Source of the DNA: an uncultured Bacilli bacterium
GTDB taxonomy: Bacteria; Bacillota_I; Bacilli_A; RF39; UBA660
Direction: 5' to 3'
Assembly: GCA_934086355.1 (NCBI GenBank)
Contig: CAKOID010000002.1
Location: 1-41,477 of the forward strand
DNA: 41,477 bases
How positions within the stretch are numbered: position 1 is the first letter of the stretch; each line of letters opens with the position of its first letter. The translations under genes and the position numbers were made by a program. Below, in pieces: positions 17,364-25,978 of this stretch. The notes under the pieces are model-generated. The model had not been told where the DNA came from. It was given only the letters and a program-made list of their open reading frames with translations, and ran no database searches.

Positions 17364-17900
17364 ATGAAAGAATTAGAGACAGAAAGATTATTATTAAGAA
17401 AAATAAAGTTAGAAGATGCAGAAGATATGTTTAATAATTGGGCAAGTGATCCAAAATCAAGTGAAATGCTTGATTGGGATGTACATGAAAATGTTGAAGT
17501 TACTAAAGCGATTATTACTTACTGGATAAAGGAATACGAAAATGGACATTACAATTGGGTTGTAGAGTTAAAGGATACTCATGAAATAATAGGTAATATA
17601 ACTGCCGTAAAGTATAGTGAAAAAAATAGAACTTGTGAAATAGGTTATTGTTATGGTTCTAAATATTGGAGACATGGATATGCTAGTGAAGCATTAAGAA
17701 GAGTTATAGAATTTTTTTTGAATGAAACAAATATTAAATTAGTAGAAGCTAGACATATTTTAAGTAATCCAAATAGTGGAAGAGTAATGGCAAAAGTTGG
17801 TATGACAAAAGAAGCAACACTTAGAAAGAGACATTTTAATAAAAAAACTGGAGAAAATGAAGATTTAATAGTTTATAGCATTGTTAAAGAAGAACTATAA
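17364..17900 (+). CDS. GNAT family N-acetyltransferase (RimJ/RimL type)
   Basis: 178 residues. The start ELETERLLLRKIKLEDAEDMF is the standard opening of RimJ/RimL-like acetyltransferases. Motif A for acetyl-CoA binding is CEIGYCYGSKYWRHGYASEA (about 92-111). The later segment SNPNSGRVMAKVGMTKEATL is the typical end of the fold. Such enzymes acetylate protein N-termini, antibiotics or small metabolites; the substrate cannot be read from sequence. SD GGAGGG 13 bases before the ATG. It is convergent with the groEL-like gene. Confidence 0.85.
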   Translation: MKELETERLLLRKIKLEDAEDMFNNWASDPKSSEMLDWDVHENVEVTKAIITYWIKEYENGHYNWVVELKDTHEIIGNITAVKYSEKNRTCEIGYCYGSKYWRHGYASEALRRVIEFFLNETNIKLVEARHILSNPNSGRVMAKVGMTKEATLRKRHFNKKTGENEDLIVYSIVKEEL

Positions 17901-17923
17901 AAAAAACTACATTTCATTGTAGT
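17899..17923 (-). terminator. Terminator of the radical SAM/DUF4130/groEL-like operon
   Basis: ACTACA (17906-17911) pairs with TGTAGT (17918-17923). Read on the minus strand the stem is followed by eight T. It overlaps the end of the groEL-like gene. Confidence 0.6.
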
Positions 17924-19448
17924 CACTTATTTTGTTTAAATTATTTTTGTATTCATTAATTATTAAATGTGATGTAGTGAGTAACATGCTTGATATACTT
18001 ACTGCATTTTTTAGTGCATTTAAAACAACAAATGTAGGATCGATAACTAAAGTATCATTAATATTTTCATAATTTGATTCATTTATATTATATAACTTAG
18101 TAAAACTATTCTTTTTAATATTATCATAAATTTCTTTATCGTTTAAACCAGAATTTATTAATATTTGTTTAAATGGTAAATATAATACGTTATAAAATAA
18201 TTTGTCAATATCATTTTCTAACTTTATATTATTTCTTAATTTAAGTAGAGCAATGCCAGCACCTGGTAATATTCCATTTGTGGAAATATCTATTGCGTGT
18301 AATGCATCGATATATCTCATTTTTAATTCTCTTCTTTCAGTAGTTGTTGTTGCACCTACTAAAATGTTAGCAACTGTGGTTGATAGCATAGAGATACGTA
18401 AGTCGTTAAAACTTTTTTCTATTTCATTTTCATTATTAGATTTTATTTCATTAATTAGTTTTTTAATATTATCATTGTAATCAAATGATATAATTACTTC
18501 TTCATTACTTATAACAATATTATTTACTTTACCTAAATTATTTAGAGTTATATAATTATTTTTTACTATATTTGAATTTGTAATAACACTAATATCTTTT
18601 AAAATTTCATGTGCTTTATATCCGTAAGATGGGGTTTTTAGAAGACATATTTTTATTTCATTTGATAAATAGAGTGATACTAAGTCATTAACAACGTCAT
18701 CATTATAGTCATCACTTATAATAATTAAACTTTCATTATTTTTTATTGCTTCGTTTAATATTTCGGCAACTGATTCTATATTTTCTAGTTTATTATTTAT
18801 TATTAATACGTTTGGATTATTATACTCAATAGTATTTTGTTCATTTAAGAAATAATTTGATGCTAATACAGTTTCAAATCTATAGCCATTTAAGTATTCT
18901 ACATATGATATATTAGAATTAATTTCTTTTATATTAATAGCATTTATGTTTTTTGTTTTTGTGTAAGCGTCATATATGTTTTTTGCAATTAAGTTGTCGT
19001 TACTGCTAGTTTGTGCAACGTTATATAAATCATTATTAGTTGGAATATGTGAAATGTTTTCTAATTCAATAATTAATTTATCTAGATAAGTATTTAGTTC
19101 TTTTTTTAGAATAATTGGATTATAACCTTCTTTTATTAATTTTAAACCTTCATTAAATATACCTTCTAATAATACTAGAGTAGTGGTAGTTCCATCTCCA
19201 ACTATATCATTTGTTTTTATACTAGCTTCTTTTGCTAATGTTAATATTGTATTAATTACTTCATCTTCACTTTCTATGTTTTCAGCAATAGTAACTCCAT
19301 CGTTAGTTATGAATGGACTGAAACTAGAATGGTCTATTATTACATTGTTTCCTTTAGGACCTAATGTTATTTTTACAGTATTACATAGAAGATTAATTGC
19401 TTCCTTCATTTTCTCATATAATTCATTTCCATATATTATTTTTTTCAT
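17907..19448 (-). CDS. groEL: Divergent group I chaperonin (GroEL-like)
   Basis: 513 residues, against about 540 for GroEL. The equatorial ATPase motifs are kept: VKITLGPKGNNVIID, FITNDGVTIAENI, DIVGDGTTTTLVLLEG, and late ILVGATTTTERRELKMRYIDALHA with the Asp equivalent to E. coli Asp398. The apical region (about 180-370) is poorly conserved, and the C-terminus lacks the GGM tail, ending KISDYNEM. ATP-driven folding is likely but clients may be specialised. Its ATG overlaps the stop of the DUF4130-type gene by four bases, making it third in an operon with a radical SAM enzyme. No groES is adjacent, whereas groES-groEL is the normal pair. Confidence 0.85.
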   Translation of the reverse strand: MKKIIYGNELYEKMKEAINLLCNTVKITLGPKGNNVIIDHSSFSPFITNDGVTIAENIESEDEVINTILTLAKEASIKTNDIVGDGTTTTLVLLEGIFNEGLKLIKEGYNPIILKKELNTYLDKLIIELENISHIPTNNDLYNVAQTSSNDNLIAKNIYDAYTKTKNINAINIKEINSNISYVEYLNGYRFETVLASNYFLNEQNTIEYNNPNVLIINNKLENIESVAEILNEAIKNNESLIIISDDYNDDVVNDLVSLYLSNEIKICLLKTPSYGYKAHEILKDISVITNSNIVKNNYITLNNLGKVNNIVISNEEVIISFDYNDNIKKLINEIKSNNENEIEKSFNDLRISMLSTTVANILVGATTTTERRELKMRYIDALHAIDISTNGILPGAGIALLKLRNNIKLENDIDKLFYNVLYLPFKQILINSGLNDKEIYDNIKKNSFTKLYNINESNYENINDTLVIDPTFVVLNALKNAVSISSMLLTTSHLIINEYKNNLNKISDYNEM

Positions 19449-20188
19449 ACTTCGTCACTCATTTCTATTATATATTTCCAATATTTTTTAGGCATAAAAT
19501 TCATTCTACATCTATCATTTTTTCTTTCTTTAATACCTATTGTTTTATAGAATGTAGTCCATAGATTTTCTATTTCTAATTCATTATTACTACATTTTAA
19601 TTCATCTATTTTTATATTATCTTTATTAGTTATTATAACGTCTTTCTTATCATAAATACTTATTAAATTACGTTTATTGTCTACTATTACAAAATATTCA
19701 TTTTTAAGTCTTTTTTTAAAATGATTAGTAAGTAAACCTATACAATTATTGGTAGGTTCTATTTCTGCATATAATACTTTATTATTTAATTCTTTAAATC
19801 TAACAAAGCCTTTTAATTTATGTGTTTCGTATCCAACGTATTTATTTATTCTAAGAGCTTCATTTACGCATTTTAAGTTTCTCATATACATAGTATTTTC
19901 TTTGTACTTTAAACAATTTAAATAATAGTAAAATATAATTAATTCTTTGTTGTTTTCATTAGATAAAAATACTTTATATATTATATTAAAATTATTGATA
20001 CCAATTGTTTTAATACAATGGTTAATTATTTCTTTGTTATCACTTAAATCTAATTTGATTATGTTATCAAATAGAGTAGGACTATACATTTCATCTTTAA
20101 TATTATATGGTTTTATATTATGTTGTATAAGAATATTAATTAGTTTTAAAAGTTCATAAAAATTATTATAAATGTATATATTATTCAT
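19445..20188 (-). CDS. DUF4130 / TIGR03915-type partner of the radical SAM protein
   Basis: 247 residues. The C-terminal part matches the DUF4130 pattern: IENLWTTFYKTIGIKERKN, then RCRMNFMPKKYWKYIIEM, and earlier KLKGFVRFKEL. Members are annotated as probable DNA metabolism proteins and are nearly always encoded next to the TIGR03916 radical SAM protein, as here. Biochemical activity is not known to me. It overlaps the upstream radical SAM gene by eight bases and the downstream groEL-like gene by four, so all three are probably co-translated. Confidence 0.82.
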   Translation of the reverse strand: MNNIYIYNNFYELLKLINILIQHNIKPYNIKDEMYSPTLFDNIIKLDLSDNKEIINHCIKTIGINNFNIIYKVFLSNENNKELIIFYYYLNCLKYKENTMYMRNLKCVNEALRINKYVGYETHKLKGFVRFKELNNKVLYAEIEPTNNCIGLLTNHFKKRLKNEYFVIVDNKRNLISIYDKKDVIITNKDNIKIDELKCSNNELEIENLWTTFYKTIGIKERKNDRCRMNFMPKKYWKYIIEMSDEV

Positions 20189-21395
20189 TAAATAAACTTA
20201 ATTGTGTAATACTTGGTTTGGTTATTTCTTTATCTTCTAAAACTAAATTAGATTCTATAAATTCTTTTTTAAATAAATCTTTATTTATAAAATATTTACC
20301 ATTACATGTTATAAAGTATTTAGCTCTTTTCATAACAACTCCCATATTTTTTAAATCTTTAAATTCTATTTTAAAGTGTCTTCTAGATGATATAATCCTT
20401 TTTGCTGATTTAACTCCAATTCCTGGTATTTTTAGTAGGTCATAGTAAGATGATGTATTTATTTCTTTAGGAAACAAGTCTAAGTGACTTAAAGCCCAAC
20501 TTGCTTTAGGATCTACTAATATGTTAAAGTTTTTATGTTCATTATCTAAAAGTGTATTTGTTGTAAAACCATAAAATCTTAATAACCAATCTGCTTGATA
20601 TAATCTATGTTCTCTTTTAAGTGGAGGTAGTGATAGTGTAGGTAGTAGTTTATCTTTGTTAACTGGTATATAAGCAGAATAAAATACTCTTTTTAAATTA
20701 TGGTTCTTATATAAATTTTCTGATCTAGTCATTATTTCGTAATCACTTTCTTGTGTTGCACCAATTATCATTTGAGTACTTTGTCCTGCTGGAACGAATT
20801 TTCTACTTTTATTATTTTTTATAAGATTCATAATGTTTTCTATTTTATCTCCATTTTTGTTAGGAGCTAAAAGTTTTAAAGAGTTGTTGCTAGGAAGTTC
20901 TATATTTGAACTCATTCTATCTACTAATAATCCTAATTTTTTTATTAAATAATCACTAGCACCTGGTATAGCTTTAGCATGAATATATCCAGAAAAGTGA
21001 TATTTACTTCTAAGCATACTTATTGTTTTAATTAGTAATTCCATTGTATAGTCTGGACTTTTTATTATTCCACTTGATAAGAATAATCCTTCAATATAAT
21101 TTCTTCTATAAAAATTGATTGTTATATTACATATTTCTTCTGGAGTAAAAGTAGCCCTTTTAACATTATTAGATTTTCTATTAATACAATATTTACAATC
21201 AAATATGCATGAATTAGACATCAATATTTTTAATAATGAAATACATCTTCCATCACTAGAAAATGAATGGCATATTCCACTAATGTTTGCATTTCCAATG
21301 CCATTATCATTTTTTCTGCTACTTCCACTAGATGAACAAGAAGCATCATATTTAGCACTGTCTGCTAGTATAGTTAACTTTTCTTTTATGTTCAT
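20181..21395 (-). CDS. Putative DNA modification/repair radical SAM protein (TIGR03916 type)
   Basis: 404 residues. The opening EKLTILADSAKYDASCSSSG, then GICHSFSSDGRCISLLKILM, is diagnostic of the family. The 4Fe-4S cluster motif is CIFDCKYC (C-x3-C-x2-C, about 65-72). RATFTPEEI and YIEGLFLSSGI follow, and a helix-hairpin-helix LLKIPGIGVKSAKRIIS (about 320-336) suggests DNA or RNA binding. It is presumed to carry out a radical reaction on nucleic acid; the substrate is unknown. First gene of the three-gene operon. Two palindromes lie in its divergent promoter region. Confidence 0.87.
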   Translation of the reverse strand: MNIKEKLTILADSAKYDASCSSSGSSRKNDNGIGNANISGICHSFSSDGRCISLLKILMSNSCIFDCKYCINRKSNNVKRATFTPEEICNITINFYRRNYIEGLFLSSGIIKSPDYTMELLIKTISMLRSKYHFSGYIHAKAIPGASDYLIKKLGLLVDRMSSNIELPSNNSLKLLAPNKNGDKIENIMNLIKNNKSRKFVPAGQSTQMIIGATQESDYEIMTRSENLYKNHNLKRVFYSAYIPVNKDKLLPTLSLPPLKREHRLYQADWLLRFYGFTTNTLLDNEHKNFNILVDPKASWALSHLDLFPKEINTSSYYDLLKIPGIGVKSAKRIISSRRHFKIEFKDLKNMGVVMKRAKYFITCNGKYFINKDLFKKEFIESNLVLEDKEITKPSITQLSLFNE

Positions 21396-21419
21396 ATTGC
21401 ATCACCAAATATATTATAT

Positions 21420-21450
21420 AACAAATATTTGTTTATGTAAACAATTGTTT
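21420..21450. promoter_or_regulatory. Tandem palindromes, candidate operator
   Basis: AACAAATATTTGTT (21420-21433) and AAACAATTGTTT (21439-21450) are perfect palindromes whose centres are 18 bases apart. They sit between the divergent radical SAM operon and the leucine-rich-repeat genes. The regulator is unknown. Confidence 0.4.
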
Positions 21451-21514
21451 GTATAAAAATTTTCTTTACAAATTAGTTTTATTGCTTTAATATATATTTC
21501 AAAGGAGTTTGTGT

Positions 21515-23479
21515 ATGAATTCAGATTTAAAATTAATAAAAAAATATTATGGTGAAGATATGATGCATTTTGCTAGAGATAATTTTGCTTCTATATTAGA
21601 AATAGAAGGAATGTTATCAAGACTATTTTTAGATAATTTTGCAAAAAGTAAAACATTATATGAAGATTTAAAAGAGAGTGGAGAACTAATTATTTTTAAG
21701 AGTTTTATTTTTGCTAGATTTAATAAAAATAAAAAAATTAAAGAGAAAAGCTTTGGTAAAAATCCTAGTGAGCTTTTAAGTGAGGCTGGCTATAATTTAT
21801 ATGAATGCAAGACAGAGGAAGATATACAATCATTTAAAAAATATTACTATAAAGATGAAGAACTTTGTACATTTTCAGGAGACAGATTAGATAGATGTTA
21901 TGTTTTCTTTGCCGTAAAAAGAGATGTAGATGATATTAAACGAGAAAATTTTAAAAATCCTAAGAGAGAAGATGAATATGGTACCAGTGTTATTAGTATA
22001 CAATTTACAAAAGATGAATTACATACACTTTCTATAAAAAACAGATATAATCACACAGTTAGTAATCCTGATGCAACTTTTAAAAATAATTTAGATAATA
22101 TTATACCTGGACTTACAGCAAGTTTTGAAGAATATTATGGAATAAAACAAAAATATATAAATGAAGAAAGCTTCAGTGAATTTGTACGAGCAAATGATGG
22201 AAAATATTATAAATATAATTATGAAATTATGGGAAACTATTTTTGTCCAAATAATATTGTTATAGAATACAATAATGTAGTTAAATATGATAAAGAAAAA
22301 TATGTAGTAATGGATTGTTATATATTAGATATACAAAATAAACAAATAATTGTTAATAGATTTGCTGATGATGGTTTTTTAAATACAATTAAAGATGTTA
22401 AAAGTATAAGAATTAGAAAGAATGGTAATAATAGATTAATATACATAAAGACATTTATGGAAGATGAAGATATAATTATAGAAGTAAATAATCGTGGACA
22501 GATCATTGGCTACATTAATAATAATGTTACGGAAATAGAAAATAGATTTATGATGAAGAATAAAACATTAGAATATTTAGAAATGAATAATGTTGTTTCA
22601 GTTAAAGATGATTTTTTAATTAATGGTGTATCTTTAAAAAAACTTAGTATGAATAGGTTAGAATCCATAGGAAAAAAATTTATGGGATTTATTAATAAAA
22701 CATCATTAGAAAAAGTATCTTTACCTAATGTAAGAAAAATTGGTGATAGTTTTATTTCCGCATGTAAAGAGGGAATAAAAGAGTTGTATTTGCCAAATGT
22801 AGAAAATATTGGAGATAAATTTTTATTATGTTTAGAAGATGATGTTAAAGAAATAGATTTTCCTAACCTAGTAAATGTTGGAGAAATGTTTATGTTTAAT
22901 GTGGGTAATGTAAATACAGTTAATTTACCAAAAATCAATTGTTTAAATGAAAGATTTCTATATCATAATAGTGCAAATATTTTATATTTTAATATACATG
23001 ATTGTAAAACTATAAAGAATAATGTTTTGACTTTAGGAAATATTTATTTTGAAAATGCTGATTTTAGTAGTTTAGAAAAAATAGGTGATTCATTTTTGGA
23101 ATTTTCAAAAATAGATAGTAAATATTTAAATATGCCTATTGTTGAAGAAATAGGAAATACGTTTTTAGTATTTAATCCAAATTTAAAATATATTAATATG
23201 CCTAAAGTGAAAAAAATTGGTGAAGAATTTTTACATACTAACAATGATATATTAGAATTTCATATGGAAAATTTAGAATATTTAGGTAAATTAAGTTTTT
23301 TGGCTTTCGCAACAAGAAATATATGCAATTATGAAAAATTAGATAATGGTCAATTAGTATTAAAATTAAAAAAAATATTTAGACGAAAAAATTTAGTGGC
23401 TAAGTTAGAAAGAACCAAAAATGAAATTATACATAATATTTCTAATAAAGATAAAATATTAAAAATGAAAAGAGAGTGA
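21515..23479 (+). CDS. Leucine-rich-repeat protein with conserved N-terminal domain, copy 1
   Basis: 654 residues from ATG 21515, seven bases after the SD AAAGGAG; a TTG at 21509 is in frame but too close to the SD. No signal peptide or membrane helix is visible, so it appears cytoplasmic. Residues 1-225 form an N-terminal domain with LSEAGYNLYECKTEEDIQSF, EDEYGTSVISIQFTKD, IKNRYNHTVSNPDATFKNN and LDNIIPGL. A middle beta-rich part (about 225-335) leads to roughly ten irregular BspA-like repeats (about 340-590) of the form LE.L.L.NV..IGD.F. A basic tail ends KDKILKMKRE. The following gene is a paralogue in tandem. Function unknown; repeats of this type bind protein partners. Confidence 0.75.
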   Translation: MNSDLKLIKKYYGEDMMHFARDNFASILEIEGMLSRLFLDNFAKSKTLYEDLKESGELIIFKSFIFARFNKNKKIKEKSFGKNPSELLSEAGYNLYECKTEEDIQSFKKYYYKDEELCTFSGDRLDRCYVFFAVKRDVDDIKRENFKNPKREDEYGTSVISIQFTKDELHTLSIKNRYNHTVSNPDATFKNNLDNIIPGLTASFEEYYGIKQKYINEESFSEFVRANDGKYYKYNYEIMGNYFCPNNIVIEYNNVVKYDKEKYVVMDCYILDIQNKQIIVNRFADDGFLNTIKDVKSIRIRKNGNNRLIYIKTFMEDEDIIIEVNNRGQIIGYINNNVTEIENRFMMKNKTLEYLEMNNVVSVKDDFLINGVSLKKLSMNRLESIGKKFMGFINKTSLEKVSLPNVRKIGDSFISACKEGIKELYLPNVENIGDKFLLCLEDDVKEIDFPNLVNVGEMFMFNVGNVNTVNLPKINCLNERFLYHNSANILYFNIHDCKTIKNNVLTLGNIYFENADFSSLEKIGDSFLEFSKIDSKYLNMPIVEEIGNTFLVFNPNLKYINMPKVKKIGEEFLHTNNDILEFHMENLEYLGKLSFLAFATRNICNYEKLDNGQLVLKLKKIFRRKNLVAKLERTKNEIIHNISNKDKILKMKRE

Positions 23480-23485
23480 AGTGAT

Positions 23486-25294
23486 ATGAATTCAGATTTA
23501 AAAAAAATTAAAAAATATTATGGCGAAGACATGATGCATTATATGAGAGATAACTTTTCTTCTATTCTAGAAGTTGAAGGTGAATTATCTTTAATATTAT
23601 TAAATAGTTTTGATAAAAGTAAATTATTATATGAAGATTTAAAAAATACTCATGAATTGATTAAATTTAAAAGATTTATTAATAGTAATTTTTTTGAAAA
23701 TAAACCGATGATAGGATTTAGTACAAGTAAAAGTCCAAGTGATTTATTAAGCGAGGCTGGGTATAACTTATTTGAATGTAAAACGGAAGAAGATATACAA
23801 TCTTTTAAAAAATATTACACTAAAGGAGAAGAATTGTGTACGTTTAAGGGAGGAAGATTAAATTATTGTCATGTCTTTTTTGCTGTAAAAAAAGATGTTG
23901 ATAATATTAAAAGAGAAGATTTTGCAAATCCTGAAAGAGAGGATGAATACGGTACAAGTGTAATAAGTATTCAGTTTACTAAAGATGATACATGTATGCT
24001 ATCTATAAAAAATAGATATAATCATAAAGTTATTAATCCAGATGCAACTTTTAAAAATAATTTAGATAATATAATTCCTGGTCTTACAAGAAGTTTTGAA
24101 GAATATTATGGCTATAAACAAAGATTTATTAATAAAGAGGATTTTAAAGAATTTGTGTGTGCAAATGATGGAAAATATTATAAATATAATTATGAATGTT
24201 ATGGAATATATTACTGCCCAAATAATGTAATAGTTGAATATGGAATACCTAAGAAAATGAATAAAGAAAGATATGTAGTACTTGATAATTTTGTATTAGA
24301 TTTACAATTAAAAAAAATTGTTTTTGGTAGAAGAAACGATGATTCTTTTGCAAGTACGATTGAAAATGCTACAATGATAGAGGTAAGAAAAAATGGTAAT
24401 AATAGAAAAATTATATTTAAAAATACTAAAGAAGATATAGTTGTAGAAATTAACAATCACGGACAAATTGTAGGTTATATAAATAATAATATTAATGAAA
24501 TAGGAGATGGATTTTTAAGAAAAAATAAAACATTAGAATATTTGGAACTTAACAATGTTACTAAAATTGGAAATGATTTTTTGATAAATAACAAATCTTT
24601 AAAAAATATAAAAATGGAAAAAGTAGAAAATATAGGAAATAATTTTTTATGTGATTTAAAATGTGGTATTGAAATAATTAACTTTCCACTATTAGTTAAT
24701 GTAGGAAAAAAGTTTTTATATAGTATAGATACAATTTCTTATATTAATTTACCTAAATTAGTGTGTTTATCAAAACATTTTATGCATGCTGGTAAAAATA
24801 AAATTAATTTTATGAATATAGAAAATTGTAAACAAATTGATGATCTTGTTTTAGTTTATTCTTATGTAAATTTAGATGAATCCAATTTTAATAATGTGGA
24901 GGTTGTTGGAAATTCATTTTTGATGTTTTCTAGATATGAAAGTAAATCACTTAACATGCCTAACGTTAAAGAGATAGGAGATGATGTTTTAGCATATGAA
25001 TATGATTTAAAATATGTCAATATACCTAGATGTAGGAAAGTAGGTAAACAGTTTTTAAAAAATAGTGTTAATTTAAAAAAAGTGGTGATAAATGAGTTAG
25101 AGAAAATAGAGGAATATAGTTTTAGATCATTTATTGTAAAAAATCTTAAAAATTATAAAAAATTATCTTATGAAGAAAAACTTATTAAAATAAAGAAAAT
25201 TTTTGAGACGAGAAATAAAATTGATAATTTTTTAAAAATTAGAGAATCTATTATACAAAATATTTACAGTAAAAGGAAAATATTAAAAAAATAA
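23486..25294 (+). CDS. Leucine-rich-repeat protein, tandem copy 2
   Basis: 602 residues, a paralogue of the gene six bases upstream. The first ten residues are nearly the same (MNSDLK.IKKYYGEDMMH), and the block IKNRYNHKVINPDATFKNN plus NLDNIIPGLT is kept. The repeats (about 345-550) are fewer and more diverged, for example KEIGDDVLAYEYDLKYVN. No signal peptide. SD GAGAGTGA precedes the ATG, and the two genes are surely one operon. The contrast between a conserved N-terminal domain and diverging repeats suggests that the repeats recognise different partners. What the N-terminal domain does is unknown to me. Confidence 0.75.
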   Translation: MNSDLKKIKKYYGEDMMHYMRDNFSSILEVEGELSLILLNSFDKSKLLYEDLKNTHELIKFKRFINSNFFENKPMIGFSTSKSPSDLLSEAGYNLFECKTEEDIQSFKKYYTKGEELCTFKGGRLNYCHVFFAVKKDVDNIKREDFANPEREDEYGTSVISIQFTKDDTCMLSIKNRYNHKVINPDATFKNNLDNIIPGLTRSFEEYYGYKQRFINKEDFKEFVCANDGKYYKYNYECYGIYYCPNNVIVEYGIPKKMNKERYVVLDNFVLDLQLKKIVFGRRNDDSFASTIENATMIEVRKNGNNRKIIFKNTKEDIVVEINNHGQIVGYINNNINEIGDGFLRKNKTLEYLELNNVTKIGNDFLINNKSLKNIKMEKVENIGNNFLCDLKCGIEIINFPLLVNVGKKFLYSIDTISYINLPKLVCLSKHFMHAGKNKINFMNIENCKQIDDLVLVYSYVNLDESNFNNVEVVGNSFLMFSRYESKSLNMPNVKEIGDDVLAYEYDLKYVNIPRCRKVGKQFLKNSVNLKKVVINELEKIEEYSFRSFIVKNLKNYKKLSYEEKLIKIKKIFETRNKIDNFLKIRESIIQNIYSKRKILKK

Positions 25295-25354
25295 ATGTAC
25301 TTTTCTATATTATTTATGTTATACTTATAAAGTATCAGAAAATAGAGGGATGAC

Positions 25355-25519
25355 ATGACAAATAAAAAATGTATATTTATATTGTTAATAATACTTGGTT
25401 TTATTCTTAGAATAGATGTGTATTCTAGCAATAAGAGAGTAAAACAAGATAGTAATAAAAATAATGTAGTAGAAAAAGACCAATCTTTAAAATATAGTAG
25501 ATACGATTTTAAGGGTTAG
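25355..25519 (+). CDS. Small secreted or membrane peptide, 54 residues
   Basis: ATG 25355 to TAG 25517-25519, with SD AGAGGGA four bases upstream. The peptide begins MTNKKCIFILLIILGFIL, a typical signal or anchor, followed by a hydrophilic tail rich in Lys, Asn and Ser, ending SRYDFKG. There is a Cys at position 6 but no lipobox. It could be a signalling peptide, a small membrane protein or the remains of a lipoprotein gene. I recognise no family. Confidence 0.5.
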   Translation: MTNKKCIFILLIILGFILRIDVYSSNKRVKQDSNKNNVVEKDQSLKYSRYDFKG

Positions 25520-25527
25520 TTTTTTTT

Positions 25528-25899
25528 TTATAGTCTTTCTGTATTGTTATTATTTAGAGAATCCTTTCTTAACTGTATAACTTCTTCTTTTAATTCTTTA
25601 ATTTCATCTTCTAATGATTTATCTATACCTTTTTTAATACCTGGTTTTCTTCTTCTATCATGCTTAACAGTTTGATTTTGTGCACCAATTGTAAGTAAAG
25701 TTTGACCAATTTGTTCAAAAAAGTTACCAACTGAGTTTTGTTGATTTATAGTTAAACCTTTTGCAATAATAATTCCAATACCAGTTGCAATAAGAGTAAA
25801 TTCATAAGCATTCAAAGAATTTAGCCATTTAGCGATATCATTAAAATCTTGGCTAATAAATTTTTCAAATTCTTCATTATCTCTAAATGCCTCTCTCAT
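25528..25899 (-). CDS. Unknown small membrane protein with C-terminal coiled coil
   Basis: 123 residues. A start region FEKFISQDFNDIAKWLNSLN is followed by one hydrophobic segment (about 31-49, EFTLIATGIGIIIAKGL). A Gln/Asn-rich stretch and a basic patch (KHDRRRKPGIKKG) come next, then a heptad-like C-terminus EDEIKELKEEVIQLRKD. SD AGAGG lies just before the ATG. Convergent with the 54-residue peptide gene and divergent from the VanZ/RDD gene. I do not recognise the family. Confidence 0.6.
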   Translation of the reverse strand: MREAFRDNEEFEKFISQDFNDIAKWLNSLNAYEFTLIATGIGIIIAKGLTINQQNSVGNFFEQIGQTLLTIGAQNQTVKHDRRRKPGIKKGIDKSLEDEIKELKEEVIQLRKDSLNNNNTERL

Positions 25900-25978
25900 A
25901 TATAACCTCTATAAAATTATATGAATTTATACTTTATATATTTTAAAATATATATTATAATTATTTCGGTGGTGAAAT

